The position numbers and the translations under genes are program-made. A DNA stretch of 64,000 nucleotides from Bimastos eiseni (Eukaryota > Annelida > Clitellata > Crassiclitellata > Lumbricidae), in the NCBI GenBank assembly GCA_959347315.1, contig OY365806.1, positions 22,954,900-23,018,899 of the forward strand, read 5' to 3'. Numbering within the stretch: the first letter of the stretch is position 1; every line of letters begins with the position of its first letter. This document shows positions 24,201 through 35,600 of the stretch, piece after piece. The notes beneath the pieces were generated by a model that worked only from the letters and a program-made list of their open reading frames with translations, had not been told where the DNA came from and made no database searches.

Positions 24201-25026
24201 CACTTTTGGGACACTTTAATTTTCCACAATGACCATAGACGTCGATTGGAATGTACTTGGACAATTCATTGGCATAATTATCTCGTCCGCTGTGGGTTCC
24301 AACGTTACAATTACTAACGAACCACGCAGCGTGTTTGGTTTTCCCAGCAGCGTAGTTTTTTCCCTCATCTAATGGATAATCTTGTATCCGAGTGAAATTG
24401 GGGAATGTCTCAAATTGTCCATAAGGCAGATAAATTGTGGAGTCTCTTCGGTAGAATATGGTCCAGTTGATTAGATTCCCAAGAGCGTGAGAGTCAAAAA
24501 GTGTCAAACGAGAATTCAGCGGAGGAGATTCCCCACCAATTATGACCCATACTTGGTTCTTTGACTTTGGGAGTAACTCTTTCAACATGGAGGCGTTGAT
24601 GCCTTCCAGGTAAACTGCATCAGCCAACTTCGCGTCCTTCAGTTTCCTCGTGATGCTACAAGCCCCTACTGGACACGATGTAAAAACATGCTGACCTTCT
24701 GGTGGAGGATTTCCATAGTTTTGATGAGGTATCTGGTAAATGAGTTTTACCTTTGTTGTATTCAGTTTGCTGTGATTACCCAAAAACGCTGAAAGCCAGA
24801 CTCTATTAGAAATTTGATGATACGTTTCATTTTGTTGTATCCTCCAAACGAACTCATTTTCAATCATTGTTGAATTTCGAGATATTGTATTTCCGACAAA
24901 CTTCGACGACTGTTTTGAACACCAATGAGTTGATAAAGATTTAACTGCAAGAAACTGGTAGACAACGATGAGTGGAAGTGTGATGATTATAAAAATACTT
25001 AGGATTTGACATTTTCCTAGACCCAT
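20933..25026 (-). CDS. Alpha-1,3-fucosyltransferase (GT10), two coding exons
   Basis: GT10 enzymes are Golgi type II membrane proteins that move fucose from GDP-fucose to GlcNAc or related acceptors on glycans. Joining 25026-24089 and 21284-20933 gives 429 aa, a usual length. A short cytoplasmic tail and a signal-anchor (ILSIFIIITLPLIVVYQFLA, about residues 9-28) precede a stem with N-glycosylation sites. Catalytic-domain landmarks follow: WVIIGGESPP, NWTIFYRRDSTIYLPYG, AAWFVSNCNV..GRDNYANEL, IDVYGHCG, YKFYLSFENNCCKDYITEKF, VLPIVLGA, PPGSYIHVDDF and LDKNDTLYNEYFRWKK. The split His codon joins in phase. Acceptor specificity cannot be read from sequence. A hAT MITE ends 28 bp upstream of the ATG. 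Confidence 0.92.
21480..22565. other. Fucosyltransferase intron, left part
   Basis: AT-rich intron. A G-run stretch at 22140-22185 (GTGGGGGGGTGAGGGGGTGA) resembles transposon-end sequence. No gene recognised. Confidence 0.4.
22574..23330. mobile_element. 757-bp MITE with ~125-bp inverted repeats made of 14-bp modules
   Basis: Both ends consist of iterated GGACGTTTCATCCC/GGACGATTCATCCC-type modules in opposite orientation, followed by ATTAATGTTTTATTGCT. GTATTTTC directly flanks both ends (22566-22573 and 23331-23338), giving an 8-bp target-site duplication. The inner AT-rich DNA has no long frame. It sits in the fucosyltransferase intron. Confidence 0.85.
24089..25026 (-). CDS. Fucosyltransferase exon 1 (anchor, stem, most of catalytic domain)
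   Basis: Start chosen at MGLGKCQILS because it directly precedes the hydrophobic anchor. The frame is open further upstream into the hAT MITE, with an ATG at 25176, so a transposon-derived N-terminal extension is possible. The exon ends NNALCA|GTAAGT, phase 2, within the conserved EKFFNNAL block. Confidence 0.9.
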
Positions 25027-25054
25027 TGTCTTCTTGAGTAACGAGTCTATCTTC

Positions 25055-25944
25055 CAGGGCTGTTGACAATGCTGAAAAAAAGTATTGCAATAGCAATACC
25101 AATACTTCCTAAATAAAAGTATCGCGATACCAATACCAATACTTTTTCTGAAAAGTATTGCACTACCAAATACCAATACTTTTCAATATGCTTGCTTAAT
25201 TCGATCTTAGCATAAATTATAATTCATGCACCAACATTATTATAGAAAATTTCCCATAGAATCGCTTGGCTAATCACAAGGGATCTAGGTAAGAGGAATG
25301 GTTACTTGTCAAATTTCCGTGTACACGTTTTTCTCTTAAACACAGATGTCGCCCCAATTAAACGGCATTATTTTGTACTTTGCTGACATACCCGGCAGTC
25401 ATTCGTAAAGGTTGATGAATCAGCTAGTTATTTTGAAAGGATCTAAAATTTCTGGCTTCTGAATATCGCCCAAAAACTGTTGACACGAAGAAACATAAGA
25501 ACCTTCCAGTCATGTGCATATATTGGTCCTTGGGCCAATCAGAATGTCTTTGAAGTAGCCTTCAGGCAAGCTGTTCGAACACAATGCTCTGATATCGCAC
25601 TTGCACTCTTCGTTTCATCAGTCCTATTCAAGATCAATTAAATTCGCAAGCACTCTAAAATTAATTAGGTAAGTCATTTCTACCAGTGAACGCGAAAGGA
25701 CATAGGCTTACTTATCAAAGCGGAACGAAGCCAACGATTCACTTCGCATATTTCTTGAGAAACAGTATAAAAATTTCAGTGAGAAAAAGTATTGGTATCG
25801 AGTATCGCTGACAGGCTAAAAATAGGTATCGCGATACACATGCGATACCAGCAAATAAAACTATCGTGATACTCGCTGCGATACTGACAAAAGTATCGCG
25901 ATGCCAAAGTATCGCGGTTCTTTATCGCGATATTAACAGCTCTG
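25055..25944. mobile_element. 890-bp hAT-type MITE with perfect 8-bp TSD
   Basis: CTATCTTC occurs at 25047-25054 and again at 25945-25952, directly flanking CAGGGCTGTT and its inverted counterpart CAGAGCTGTT. Both ends carry tandem AGTATTGGTATCGCGATAC-type subterminal repeats. TSD length and CAG termini fit hAT. No transposase is seen. Confidence 0.92.
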
Positions 25945-25952
25945 CTATCTTC

Positions 25953-26455
25953 ATTGGTTAGGCTATGCAACAAATCTATAATTCCGTATGAGGATTATGT
26001 ACATGCTTTGCGATTTTGCCTGAAGACTCTTCGCTGACCTCCTTCTTTCTTAGCCCATCGTTTCTCGCAACATATATAGGTCAATACTCGTTGTTCGCCA
26101 ATATGAAATAAATCGAGTTTTATACAGGTTTTACAATCCACCATAGCATAGTTATGTCTTGCTATACAAACCTCAGGTGTACAATGTGTGTGTTGCACTG
26201 AGTATTCCAGGAAGCGGCCAATGGCTATTAGCATCCATTCCACAATGTTGCGCTGGTTAATTGTGTATAGGCCTATATATATTGATCCAAATCCTTCGCC
26301 AGGCCAACACCAATAGCAGACTGATATTGGATGATGGATGAATGCACCAACGCGCGTTAGGTAACAGCGCGCACATATCGACCTTAATAGCTACACGCAT
26401 CGACGCTAGACATGTTTATACGCTTCAATCTTAATCTAGGTCGACTGATACTGTT
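25953..26455. other. Spacer between fucosyltransferase 5' side and hAT element
   Basis: Probably contains the original promoter or 5' UTR of the fucosyltransferase on the minus strand. The minus frame 26243-25995 shows no known domain. Confidence 0.35.
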
Positions 26456-29359
26456 CAGTAGTGTAGTGGGGCGGGAACGCGGGGGAACGCCGTTCCCGCA
26501 CTTTTTTCCAGGGAGGGAACGCGATCCTTCCCTATTTTGCAGCATTTTTGCTGAAATAAATGAACAAAGAAGACTCACAGTTTCAACTGCTTACTTACTG
26601 GAGTCTTTCGCAGATATATTTATATCTGTGTTGGCTTTATACGAAATATTCTATGTAAATGGCGTTTCAGCGTCTGTCTGTTGTAATTTTGTAAATAAAA
26701 GCTAATGATAAATAAAAATAGTACAGTAGTACTGTAATAATTATAACAAGTTAAAAAGAAACAACAATAAATTAATAATTGAGAAAAAAATTTGTAAGCC
26801 TAATATGAAGCGGAAACAGCTGCCACAGGAAAGTAAACTTACAAGCTTCTTCAGCAAGAAGTCAAAGGCACAGTCACCATCTGTTCTCACCGAACAATCT
26901 ACCGATCAGCAGTCTACAGCCGTGGCACTGGAAACCAAAGTAACCAAACATTTTGATTCTCTTGAACCTTTTGTTACATTAACTGATTCAACGCCAACTA
27001 CAGAGAATGCTTTCCCAGATGTCTGGACTACCGACCAGTGGGCTCAAAAAAGAAGGATTATCCTTGGTTGGACTGCCGTGATGGAAAACTTGGATGCAAG
27101 ATATGTAAAAAAGTGGCTCTGTCTATCCACACGCAGCAAGGGGTTTCTATTGCAGTGGAATGGAAGGAGTATACTGTGTCATACTATGGTGATAGCTTGC
27201 AGTGAAAGCTAACATCACTGCGAAAGAAAATTAGCAGGCACAAAGAATCCATGTCACATATTACCGCATCCAAGATTTGTTCAACGGCTGAGAAGCAAAC
27301 AATTGAGAAACGGGTGGATACAATGAACGAGGCAGACATTGCAAAAATAGAGAAAGTTTTGCGAACCGCTTATTTTCTGGCAAAGGAAGACAGACCATTC
27401 TCAGATCATCCGCATCTCTTAGAATTACAGAAAGTGAATGGGGTTCATCTTGGAATTGGTTTACGTTCACGGTTTACAGCCACGAACATGGTAGATCACA
27501 TCGCGAGAGATATGCGCAAATGTGCGTGTGACCAAATACAAAGGGTGGAAGGCAATATATCCATACTGATTGATGAATCAACCACTCTCAGTAATAAGAC
27601 TACACTGATTGTGTATTTGAAATGTCCGTCGACTATGAATGGGGAACCTCACTTTATGTTTCTTGACTTAATTGAACTGGAAGACCAATGTGCCATGACA
27701 ATATTTGAGTCTCTTCTCAGATGCCTTGCTTTTCATGGATTTGACGACGATTACCTGAGAAATCATTTCGTTGCATTCGCAAGTGATGGGGCCAGTGTTA
27801 TGCTCGGCAGAAAGTCTGGCGTCGCTAGTATGATTGTGGATAAATATCCTATTGTTATAGTCTGGCACTGCTTGAATCATCGGTTAGAACTAGCGGTGTC
27901 AAATACTATCAAGGAAGTTACAGTAATAAATCACTTACAAGCGTTTTTTTATAAACTGTATTCGATTTATAGCCGTTCGCCAAAACATCAACACGAACTT
28001 GACGGTTGTGCTGACGAAATTGGTCAACAACTGAGGAAAATTGGAAGAATTTTTGGCGTGCGATGGGTCTCGAGCTCTTATCGAACTGTGTCAGCTGTAT
28101 GGAAGAATTACCAGTCGTTGTGCATGCATTTTGAGAATGCTTCCTGTGACACACACTGAAATTCTCAAGATCGAGCATAATTTCTTGGACTGTTGAAACG
28201 TATTCGATCCCCAGAATTTGTTGTCGACCTCGGGCTTATGCATGACGCATTACATGAGCTGTCGAGTTAATCGCTTCTGCTGCAGGAACGTGGAACGTCA
28301 GTATTATATGCTGACAAGTTGATTCATCGCAGCATTAGAGTTTTGGAAACGATGAGAGAGAAACATGGCATTAAGACTCGAGAGGCAATGGACGCTGCCG
28401 AAAATTTAATATTTCGTGGTATAACTCTTGCCAAAAATAACAAGTTACTCACCATAAATCACAAACAGTTGTTTACCAGTCTGGTGAACAATATGCAAGC
28501 AAGGTTGTTTACAACACAGTCATCACAAGTAAGCAGTGAGATTGACAAGAACTCGAACACATGTAAGCAGCAGTACGAAGACTTAATGCGACAGTTTGGT
28601 GTGCTAGATGAAACAACATGGTCTTCAGAGATACCCTCTGGCTTTGGTGAAGACGAAGTGACAGAACTGTGCACAAGATTCTCTTTGCCGCGTGTCTTAA
28701 CAGTGAATGCATTCCGCGATTATGTTGGTGACGGTGGCCGGAGAATGCCTGCTGACTTAAAGCCTCTGGTGAACTGTACGCGTATTATTCCGTGCAGCAT
28801 AGCTGAATGTGAACGAGGCTTCAGCCACATGAACATCATTGTCAGTGACACACGCAGTAAGCTTCTTGTCTCTCACGTGTCGTCGTTGATGTTTATCAAG
28901 TTGCATGATCCGCCACTGAGGTCCTGGAATCCAACCAGGTACGCAAAAACGTGGCTGCGGAAACATCGGTCTGCGATGGATACACAAACAAGAGTGGCTT
29001 CACTGAATCCATCAGAAGACAAGACTGAAGATCCACTGTGGCAATTCCTCTGACTGTAGTTACTGACTCACTGACAGACTGATGACAGTCACTGTACTTT
29101 AGCATTAAGCCTGTACTATCTGTACAGGTATGGAAACTGTTTGAATACTTGAGTACAATATGTTATAAATAACAAATTTCTATGTATAAATTTACATAAT
29201 TACATTTATTAATTTTTTTTTATTTTTTATACATTCAACAGTTTCAAAAATAGCAGCGCTCACACTATGCAAAATTCTTGCAAGATTGCACTTTATGCTA
29301 CAGTTGCTACTTCAATTTCCAGGCGTTCCCCCACTTCATTTCTTAGGACTACACCACTG
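26456..29359 (+). mobile_element. hAT-family DNA transposon, near full length
   Basis: Left end CAGTAGTGTAGTGGGGCGGG; inverted right end CAGTGGTGTAGTCC followed by AAGTGGGGGAACGCC, which echoes the left-end GGGGGAACGCC. The body carries one broken transposase on the plus strand. No convincing 8-bp TSD is seen, so a boundary may be off or mutated. Confidence 0.85.
26805..29053 (+). pseudogene. hAT transposase (KIAA1586/ZMYM6-like type), disrupted
   Basis: hAT transposases cut and paste DNA using a DDE catalytic core. Three consecutive frames (26805-27212, 27251-28159, 28319-29053) form one protein in order: a basic, Ser-rich start with SFFSKKSK; a FPDVWTTDQW region typical of the N-terminal zinc-finger/TTF part; the first catalytic Asp in ILIDESTTLSNK; a second in FASDGASVMLG; HCLNHRLELAV; and a C-terminal dimerisation block CSIAECERGFSHMNIIVSDT. 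Stops and frameshifts near 27130-27212 and 28160-28270 break it. The lesions are few, so decay is recent. Confidence 0.85.
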
Positions 29360-30060
29360 ACGGTAGGCATATGCATGTATGTTCGGCAAAAATTTTTGAT
29401 CAACTCCACCGATTGCTCCCAAATTTTGCACGAATATTTCTTAGCAGCCGACAAAAAGACATAGGGGTGAGGGTTCGCGATTCAAAAAAATTACCCCTTC
29501 CTCAAAATGTGAACCCTTCCCCAATACCTGCCAAACGAAATCAGTAAAGTCCTTCTCTCATGTGGCATGCTCAAGAGCAGGAAATTCAGAAAAAATTACT
29601 TTTACCAGCGGGACGAAAAAATCTGGTTCAACCCGGGAAAACCTGGGCAATTCAGCTATATAGTTGATAATATGAAGAGTAGGCCTACGTGACGTGACGC
29701 AAGACAGCAACGGTAGAGACTGTTGCCAATCTTTGCCATGCAATCAACCAGCTGGCTGGTTTAACTGCACGCTCAGAGGCCACCACGAGGAGGTGTTGGC
29801 AGAGTTCTCCGCAGTCCGTTCACATCAGCTACCAAGCAGTAGGCCTAGAATTTCGTCGCCAGTTTGGCTTTGACTATAATAAATAAAAATTTGAATAATT
29901 TGCTTTTACTGTGATGGAAACGCAAGACAAACATTCCCATTGGTACGAAACATGAGTAGTCGCAATTCAGAGAGACCTGAGACTACGTAGAAAGAGCAGA
30001 AATGGAAGGCTCAGAAGTATATAGATCAAAGACTGAGCGAATGTAAAAAGACTGGGTAGG
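29360..30060. other. Intergenic, dispersed-repeat block
   Basis: 29385-29460 repeats the CCGATTGCTCCCAAAT...TTCTTAGCAGCCGA block of 19950-20010. The rest shows no gene. Confidence 0.45.
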
Positions 30061-30179
30061 CCTATTTGTATCTAGGCTTAAACAAAAAACGAGGGAGAGC
30101 ACAAGACAGCAACGGTAGAGACTGACGCAGGAAACAGAGTTGGATGAGTGTGAACAAGAGTGATAGAGTAACAACAAGC

Positions 30180-30625
30180 AAGATATATATATATATATAT
30201 ATATGGCAGAAACAGATGGACATAGAAAAGTAAAATGACAGAGAAAGAATGATACAGACAGAGTGACAGAAAATATAACCATCAATGATAGACGGATAGA
30301 TAGACACTTATGACTTGTAGACAGACAGATAGACAGACAGCCATACCACCATACACTGCAGGTAGATAGAGATATAGGCAGCCATACAGATAGATAGTCA
30401 GAGATGCAGACAGACGGATCGGAATAGATAAACCGACAGACAGACAAATAGGCAGATAGACAGACATAATGAGACATTCGTATACATACATAGATATATA
30501 GAGATACAGGCAGAGACAGACACGCATACATACACACAGGTAGATGGATATATGTATATATATTAATATGTATATAGATAAAGGTTGACAAACAGGTAAT
30601 TACGAAGACAGACAGATAGAAGAAT
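30180..30625. repeat. GATA/GACA-type microsatellite region
   Basis: Imperfect GATAGACA and CAGACAGA units are preceded by a short (TA)n at 30183-30205. The long minus-strand frame here (Cys/Ser/Leu/Tyr-rich) is a simple-repeat artefact. Confidence 0.85.
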
Positions 30626-30659
30626 GTCGGGGGGGACGACGAAATTGCATGGTTATGTT

Positions 30660-32095
30660 GACAAAGATTCAACAAGCATGAAACTGAAAGCGAGAGTATT
30701 GATAACGAAAGATAGGCCTACAGTTAATATAAGCCAGAGATTGGAATTAGATTTATAGGCCTATATGAAAAAGAGATTTAGAGTCTCTGTATAGTCGCCT
30801 TAGTTATTAAATCGCAAAAATCGCTGAATAAAGAACGACTATAGGTCACCTTCAATGAGTCATTACGACGTTTCGAGAAAATGGAAAGTAAAACTGCTTG
30901 AAAAACTTTCCGTGAATGGACTACCCAAATGCATGCATTTTGATTCTACGGCCCTACAGAGAAATGTGATGCATTTGGTTATCACATTTCTCAAGCATAG
31001 ACTTAGAAGATAGCTGTGTGTTGACCGTAGACCTGAGGCCAACGCCGAACTATCTTCGAACTCCATGATCTCTATTTTTATTTCACACTAAATACAACTG
31101 AATCATTCAACAGAATCAGCAGATCATGCTTTTCGTAACGACATCTTGCGCTGCACATATGCCCTTCAAGACTGGCAGCATATTTGCATACGATTGGTCA
31201 TTCTCTTCCTCGATGTATCTAAAATGGTAATTAATTGATTCGCTGATGTGTGAAGACAATCAACAGAAACAAAGAAATATCCATGGATCATAAACATGCA
31301 TTCACAATCGATAAAAAACGACATAGAGCAACATGACAGGAAACTGGAAAAGAAGACAGAGTCAAAGAGATAAAAGAAAGGATAAATTAAGAGATCTAAG
31401 GTAAAACTGGGAGTTGGACAGATAACACCGATACACGAGAAATAGTATAAAAATATCAAGTCGTTAAAAGAAGCGATAGTTTATTTATGTGATATTTTCT
31501 ACTTCTTACTATTATACTATTCGGGGAGTTATTGTACAGGTTTTTTGCATGGGGGTTATTGTCTGGGCGTAATTGTTCGGGAGTTATTGTCCGGGGGTTA
31601 TTTTCCTGTCACCGCCTATAAACCTAACTGATAGGACCGTCTGAAACCTAATAATTAAACATTCACCTCCTGCGGCCGAGATTCTTGCGTTCAACCATCG
31701 TCCTCTTCGTGGTTCCAGTCGAAGGAAGGAAATAGTTTTCCCACTCTTCCGATGGAAGCGACAAGCATGTCTCGCTTCTGCATTCAGTAGCAAAAAACAT
31801 AATATTTTAATGTAAGGAATAAAATTGTTGAGCTTAGATGTTACCTAGTCCCGATAACTTAATTAGCTTACTCTAAATAAAATATAGAATTTAGTCAATA
31901 TGAACAATGATTAAATTTAAAACATAGGCTAGAAACATTGCATTACTTTGATCAACTTATTCAAATAAATTTAAATGTTAAAATAAATTTAAAAATCAGA
32001 TAAAAAAAAATATATAAGCCTTATATGTAAAATGTATCTTGGCGTACGCAGAAGTCACTGAGTTGCACTAACTTATTCAAATAGAACTGAAGTAT
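30660..32095. other. Intergenic, no clear gene
   Basis: Holds a 12-bp stem palindrome at 30958-30991 (GAGAAATGTGAT/ATCACATTTCTC) and repeated GGGGGTTATTGTCCG-type modules at 31518-31612. A weak exon-like frame at 31672-31800 on the minus strand is discussed under rejected items. Confidence 0.4.
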
Positions 32096-32282
32096 CCTCT
32101 TTGCAGTGGCGTAGCGAGGCAAAGTGCCGTCTGGGGCGAAGGTACAAAATTCCGCCGCTGTCTATTTTTTTCAGCGTATTATTCTCGTGCATATCCCACA
32201 TATGCACAAGGGGGAAGATGGCATAAGACGTGTATTTTGAGTGCTTTTAATAATATACATCATGATTTATTACATCATGATT

Positions 32283-32345
32283 ATTACTTCTTCCAACATT
32301 TTTTTTTCATAAGTGCACACATGCCTCGACGATGCAATCATTTAA
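32283..32345 (-). mobile_element. SINE 3' fragment
   Basis: Reverse complement of CTTCCAACATTTTTTTTTCA followed by AAGTGCACACATGCCTCGACG matches the 3' half of the SINE family at 6838, 12107 and 12751. Confidence 0.6.
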
Positions 32346-32509
32346 TATCATTTAATCATGATAGTAAGTATAGTATATGGTCATTAGAAATGACTAGTAA
32401 CTAGGAACTCATCATACATCATATAGATTACTGATACGGCTTCATTCTTTCATTGCTACTAAACTAAAATATTAAACAACATGGATATAGGCTGTAGGCA
32501 CTGGGTACG

Positions 32510-32895
32510 CAATGTTCCCTCTAGTTTTTTGAGACCGTGTACGCAAGGAATTTTGTGTGTGCAACATTTTATAAATGATTCATACGTGTGTGCGCAGGCC
32601 CAACCTGAAAGCGATGATAGTTAAATCAAGACCATATAAAAATAATGATCTAAAGTATATGCATGGGGATAAGTTCTGATAACCTACGAAAAGTCCCTTG
32701 TCTAAAATGTGTCTTAGAGCAGTTTGAGCAGATGATGTATTGCATTGTACGTCATTGTAATTAGCCTTTAATTTATTTGTATTGGTTTACAGTTCATCTT
32801 AATAGGTCTAATTGTTTTTCCAGAAAAACATTTGTGTGCGCACACTAAATTCTTGTGTGCGCCGCCTCCGAGGCTCCAGCTTAAAGGGAGCACTG
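32510..32895. mobile_element. Nested MITE with CAATGTTCCCTCTAG termini
   Basis: Left CAATGTTCCCTCTAG and inverted right CAGTGCTCCCTTTAAG, with inner GTGTGTGCAAC/GTGTGCGC strings at both ends. The termini resemble widespread hAT MITEs. It lies inside the 32104-33709 element. Confidence 0.65.
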
Positions 32896-33227
32896 CTGGG
32901 CAGTTCTACTTCCTAGATACTTCCGCTACTAAACGCCGATAATTTAATCTAATAAACGTACAAAATTAAAAAATCACAAAATAAATAATATTTTATTTAT
33001 AACCAAAGTTAGTATAGACATATTTAGCCGGTAAGTTGAAATCAAATTTAGATGAAAATAATAAATATAAAAAACGCACAGATGATCTTGTCGGCTGCAA
33101 TTTTGTATTATATTAATCGCAAGAGGACGCTAGTTAATTTAATTTCGCCATTACTTTCGCACCTATCGAATAAAAAAAATTAGTAAAAACAATAATGTCC
33201 AAATTCTTTTTGCGCCATGTCTATCAG

Positions 33228-33310
33228 GGCCGGATCCTGGCATAGGCGACATTATGAAGCCGCATAGGGCGCCAAATTTTAGGGGCGCCGAAGTTTAGGG
33301 ATGATACGGT
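33228..33310 (+). mobile_element. Transposon terminus CAGGGCCGGATCCTG
   Basis: CAGGGCCGGATCCTGGCATA plus the AGGGCGCCAAATTTTAGGGG context looks like a known class of hAT ends. Only one end is seen. Confidence 0.35.
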
Positions 33311-33709
33311 TGTTTACATGAATAACATTTTATGATAATACAAAACAGAAATTCATAAATTAGTTATTAAAAATTAGTTTTAGGCTAATTCCAACAACGA
33401 TATTCAATCTCCAAGCACCAAATTGAATCTCCCGCTCTTTCCCTATTAATTTTCCTATGTCAGAATTGACTGTATATTTTGCCAAAAAATATTTTACTGT
33501 GCCCCGTGTAGTGTATTCCTGAACCTATATTTCTCACATCTTACTGTTCATGCAACGAGAGTGTGTGCGCTCTTATATAGACGAATGCCTATACGGCGTA
33601 AAATTACGTGAGGACCGCTCTGACGTGTATAAACACTACGCCATTTGATCATTATCGGTATATCCTATAATGTGTTTTATGTCGATTCGCACCCCTCGCT
33701 ACGCCATTG

Positions 33710-34900
33710 GCTCTATGCCTAAAGACATTTATCTCGTGGCGTTACAGAAGTTATGATGAGTGTGATCGAAGAAAGCGTTACTTCGAAAATTTCAGCCTGG
33801 GCCTACAAATCGTTACATCGCTCTGTAAATTCCAAATTTCGATTCAAAATCGTTGTTTTGTGATAATTGGGTTTACCTGATGCCCTTCGACGAAAATTCG
33901 ATCGAAACATCAGTTGGCGTAGCAGAAATAGTGAGAATTTCGATGAATAACTGCTGATTTTCAGAAAATTTATGATAAAAATCGTCCACAATTTAATGAA
34001 CGTCTGATTGAGCTATTCTTTACAATGACGTTAAGAGTCTGTTTCTTTTAAGCAGCTGCGCCTGATGCAATACGTATATAGACGCAATCATTAGCTACGT
34101 CATTTCATTGACCTTTAGCAAAGTTGAAGCAGGACAGGATCCAGAAATTTAACGACAGCTTATGACAACAGAGGCCGTGGCCGTCGACAGAAATTTGCTT
34201 GGCATATTACAGCACTTACAACTCTATTCAAATATTCTATTCTATAGCAAAGTTCAAGCGCTTCTAGGATCTAAGTATGTAAGTAAGTAAGTATGCTCCT
34301 TATTTGACTAACAATAGTCAATGACAGCTTTGGTGAACAATACATTTAAAGGTGCAACATGTTAATTAATAAGGATTATCGCGCTATAGGCTGTATGCCT
34401 CGGCCCTCTGGAACAGCACGATCACGTGGGCGTAATTTGTTTGTTTGGCCTAATATGTTTGTCTGTCTGTTTGATACACACGCATCGGAACATTCATACG
34501 AACTTATAAAATGTTGACACACAGATATGTATGCAACCAGACGTAGACCTACATGTACACGTTTGACCACTAATAGGCTCATATTGGCAAGATCCAACGA
34601 CGATTATAATATTATAATTTAACTAAGGCCTAAAACGAATTTTGTCTATTTCTCTGCTTCATAATCGTTATCGTAATCTCAAAACTTTAGAGCGCCATTC
34701 GAAAGCGAAATTTAAACGCAGGGCACTAGGTGCTTTAGGCCCTGTTTAAGGACATGAGCGATATATCATGAAGTTGTGTATGGATGCCAAGTGATTGAAT
34801 TTGAATGAGTTACAGACAGAATCGAAGTTGGGGTAAATGGAATTAGGCCTAGCCTATTTTGAGCGTGGACAACAGATAGGCTACCTATATAAATAAAATA
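33710..34900. other. Intergenic, nothing recognised
   Basis: AT-rich with a few TAGGCCTA-like palindromes. Open frames are short and featureless. Confidence 0.4.
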
Positions 34901-34904
34901 CGGT

Positions 34905-35395
34905 CCGTGTGTCTCTATGTCCGGCGATGCATTTGCACAGCTTTAGAGCTATTCACTCGAAACCTTCACCGTTGGCTCGAAGAACACCTGGGACACGCAG
35001 TCGAGGGGTTCGTGAAGCCCGCGGACGCCGTCTTCCGGGTGTCCAGGGCAAAAAACGTGTCTCTGGACAACAAGAATTCCACTAAAAGCAAATTAAGTTT
35101 CCTTCTCATTCGCCAAAAGCGTGTGGACGAAACACCTACATGTGATATCTGTCTCCCACACCTTTGTATGAATGGGCGGTTTGGGAGATATACGTTTGCA
35201 GTCGGTCAGATGGGTATGTACTTTTTACGCATTTGCAGTTTTAGAGCTATTGGCTTGAAACCTTCGCCGTTCGCTCGGGAAACACCTTGCACACTCAGTA
35301 GAGGGGGTTGGTGAACCCGTGGCCGCCGTTTTCCTGCTCTCCAGGGCCAAAAATCTGTCTCAACCCGTGCAACGCCGGGTGCCCCTGATATAGTA
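34905..35395 (+). mobile_element. Helitron-like 3' region with two ~160-bp related units
   Basis: The unit near 34915-35075 (TTTAGAGCTATTCACTCGAA...CCAGGGCAAAAAACGTGTCT) recurs near 35217-35370 in diverged form. The second ends in the hairpin CCCGTGCAACGCCGGG followed by CCCCTGAT. A GC hairpin a few bases before CTRRT is how Helitrons end, but I see no helicase and cannot verify the A/T insertion site. Confidence 0.4.
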
Positions 35396-35600
35396 GCTAA
35401 TAAGAGGATGTCGTGATCGAAAGAGCCGAAGGCTGCATTGACATTGAGCAGGGTCAATAAAAGAGTTACCATGCTTGATAGATCTATGGCGCCATAGAAG
35501 TCAGACAGCAAGCGAATTAAGAGGGTCTCTGTTGAGTGAGCCCTTCTTAACCCAGACTGCGATGTAGGAAGTAAAAAATTAGCATGCATGATTACGATAG
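35385..35600 (-). mobile_element. LINE reverse-transcriptase fragment
   Basis: The minus frame reads LLPTSQSGLRRAHSTETLLI, then LLTLLNVNAAFGSFDHDILL. These are the SQFGFRxGHSTETAL and LLDxSAAFDTVDHDILL motifs of CR1/Jockey-type RTs. It is truncated where the Helitron-like end begins. Confidence 0.75.

Larger units (their letters stand above)
32104..33709. mobile_element. Non-autonomous hAT element (~1.6 kb)
   Basis: CAGTGGCGTAGCGAGG at the left and CCTCGCTACGCCATTG at the right are inverted repeats. The 8-bp flanks CCTCTTTG and GCTCTATG match at 6 of 8 positions, consistent with an aged hAT target duplication. The interior is AT-rich and non-coding, with further elements nested inside. Confidence 0.75.

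Noticed and set aside
29983..30675. 230-codon minus frame rich in Cys, Leu, Ser and Tyr
   Set aside because: Translation of GATA/GACA microsatellite, no domain.
31672..31800. Exon-like minus-strand frame (MFFATECRSETCLSLPSEEW...) with a TGCAG acceptor and GTGAAT near its end
   Set aside because: Only one short frame, no partner exon in matching phase and no recognised motif. All three frames there are partly open, so chance is likely.
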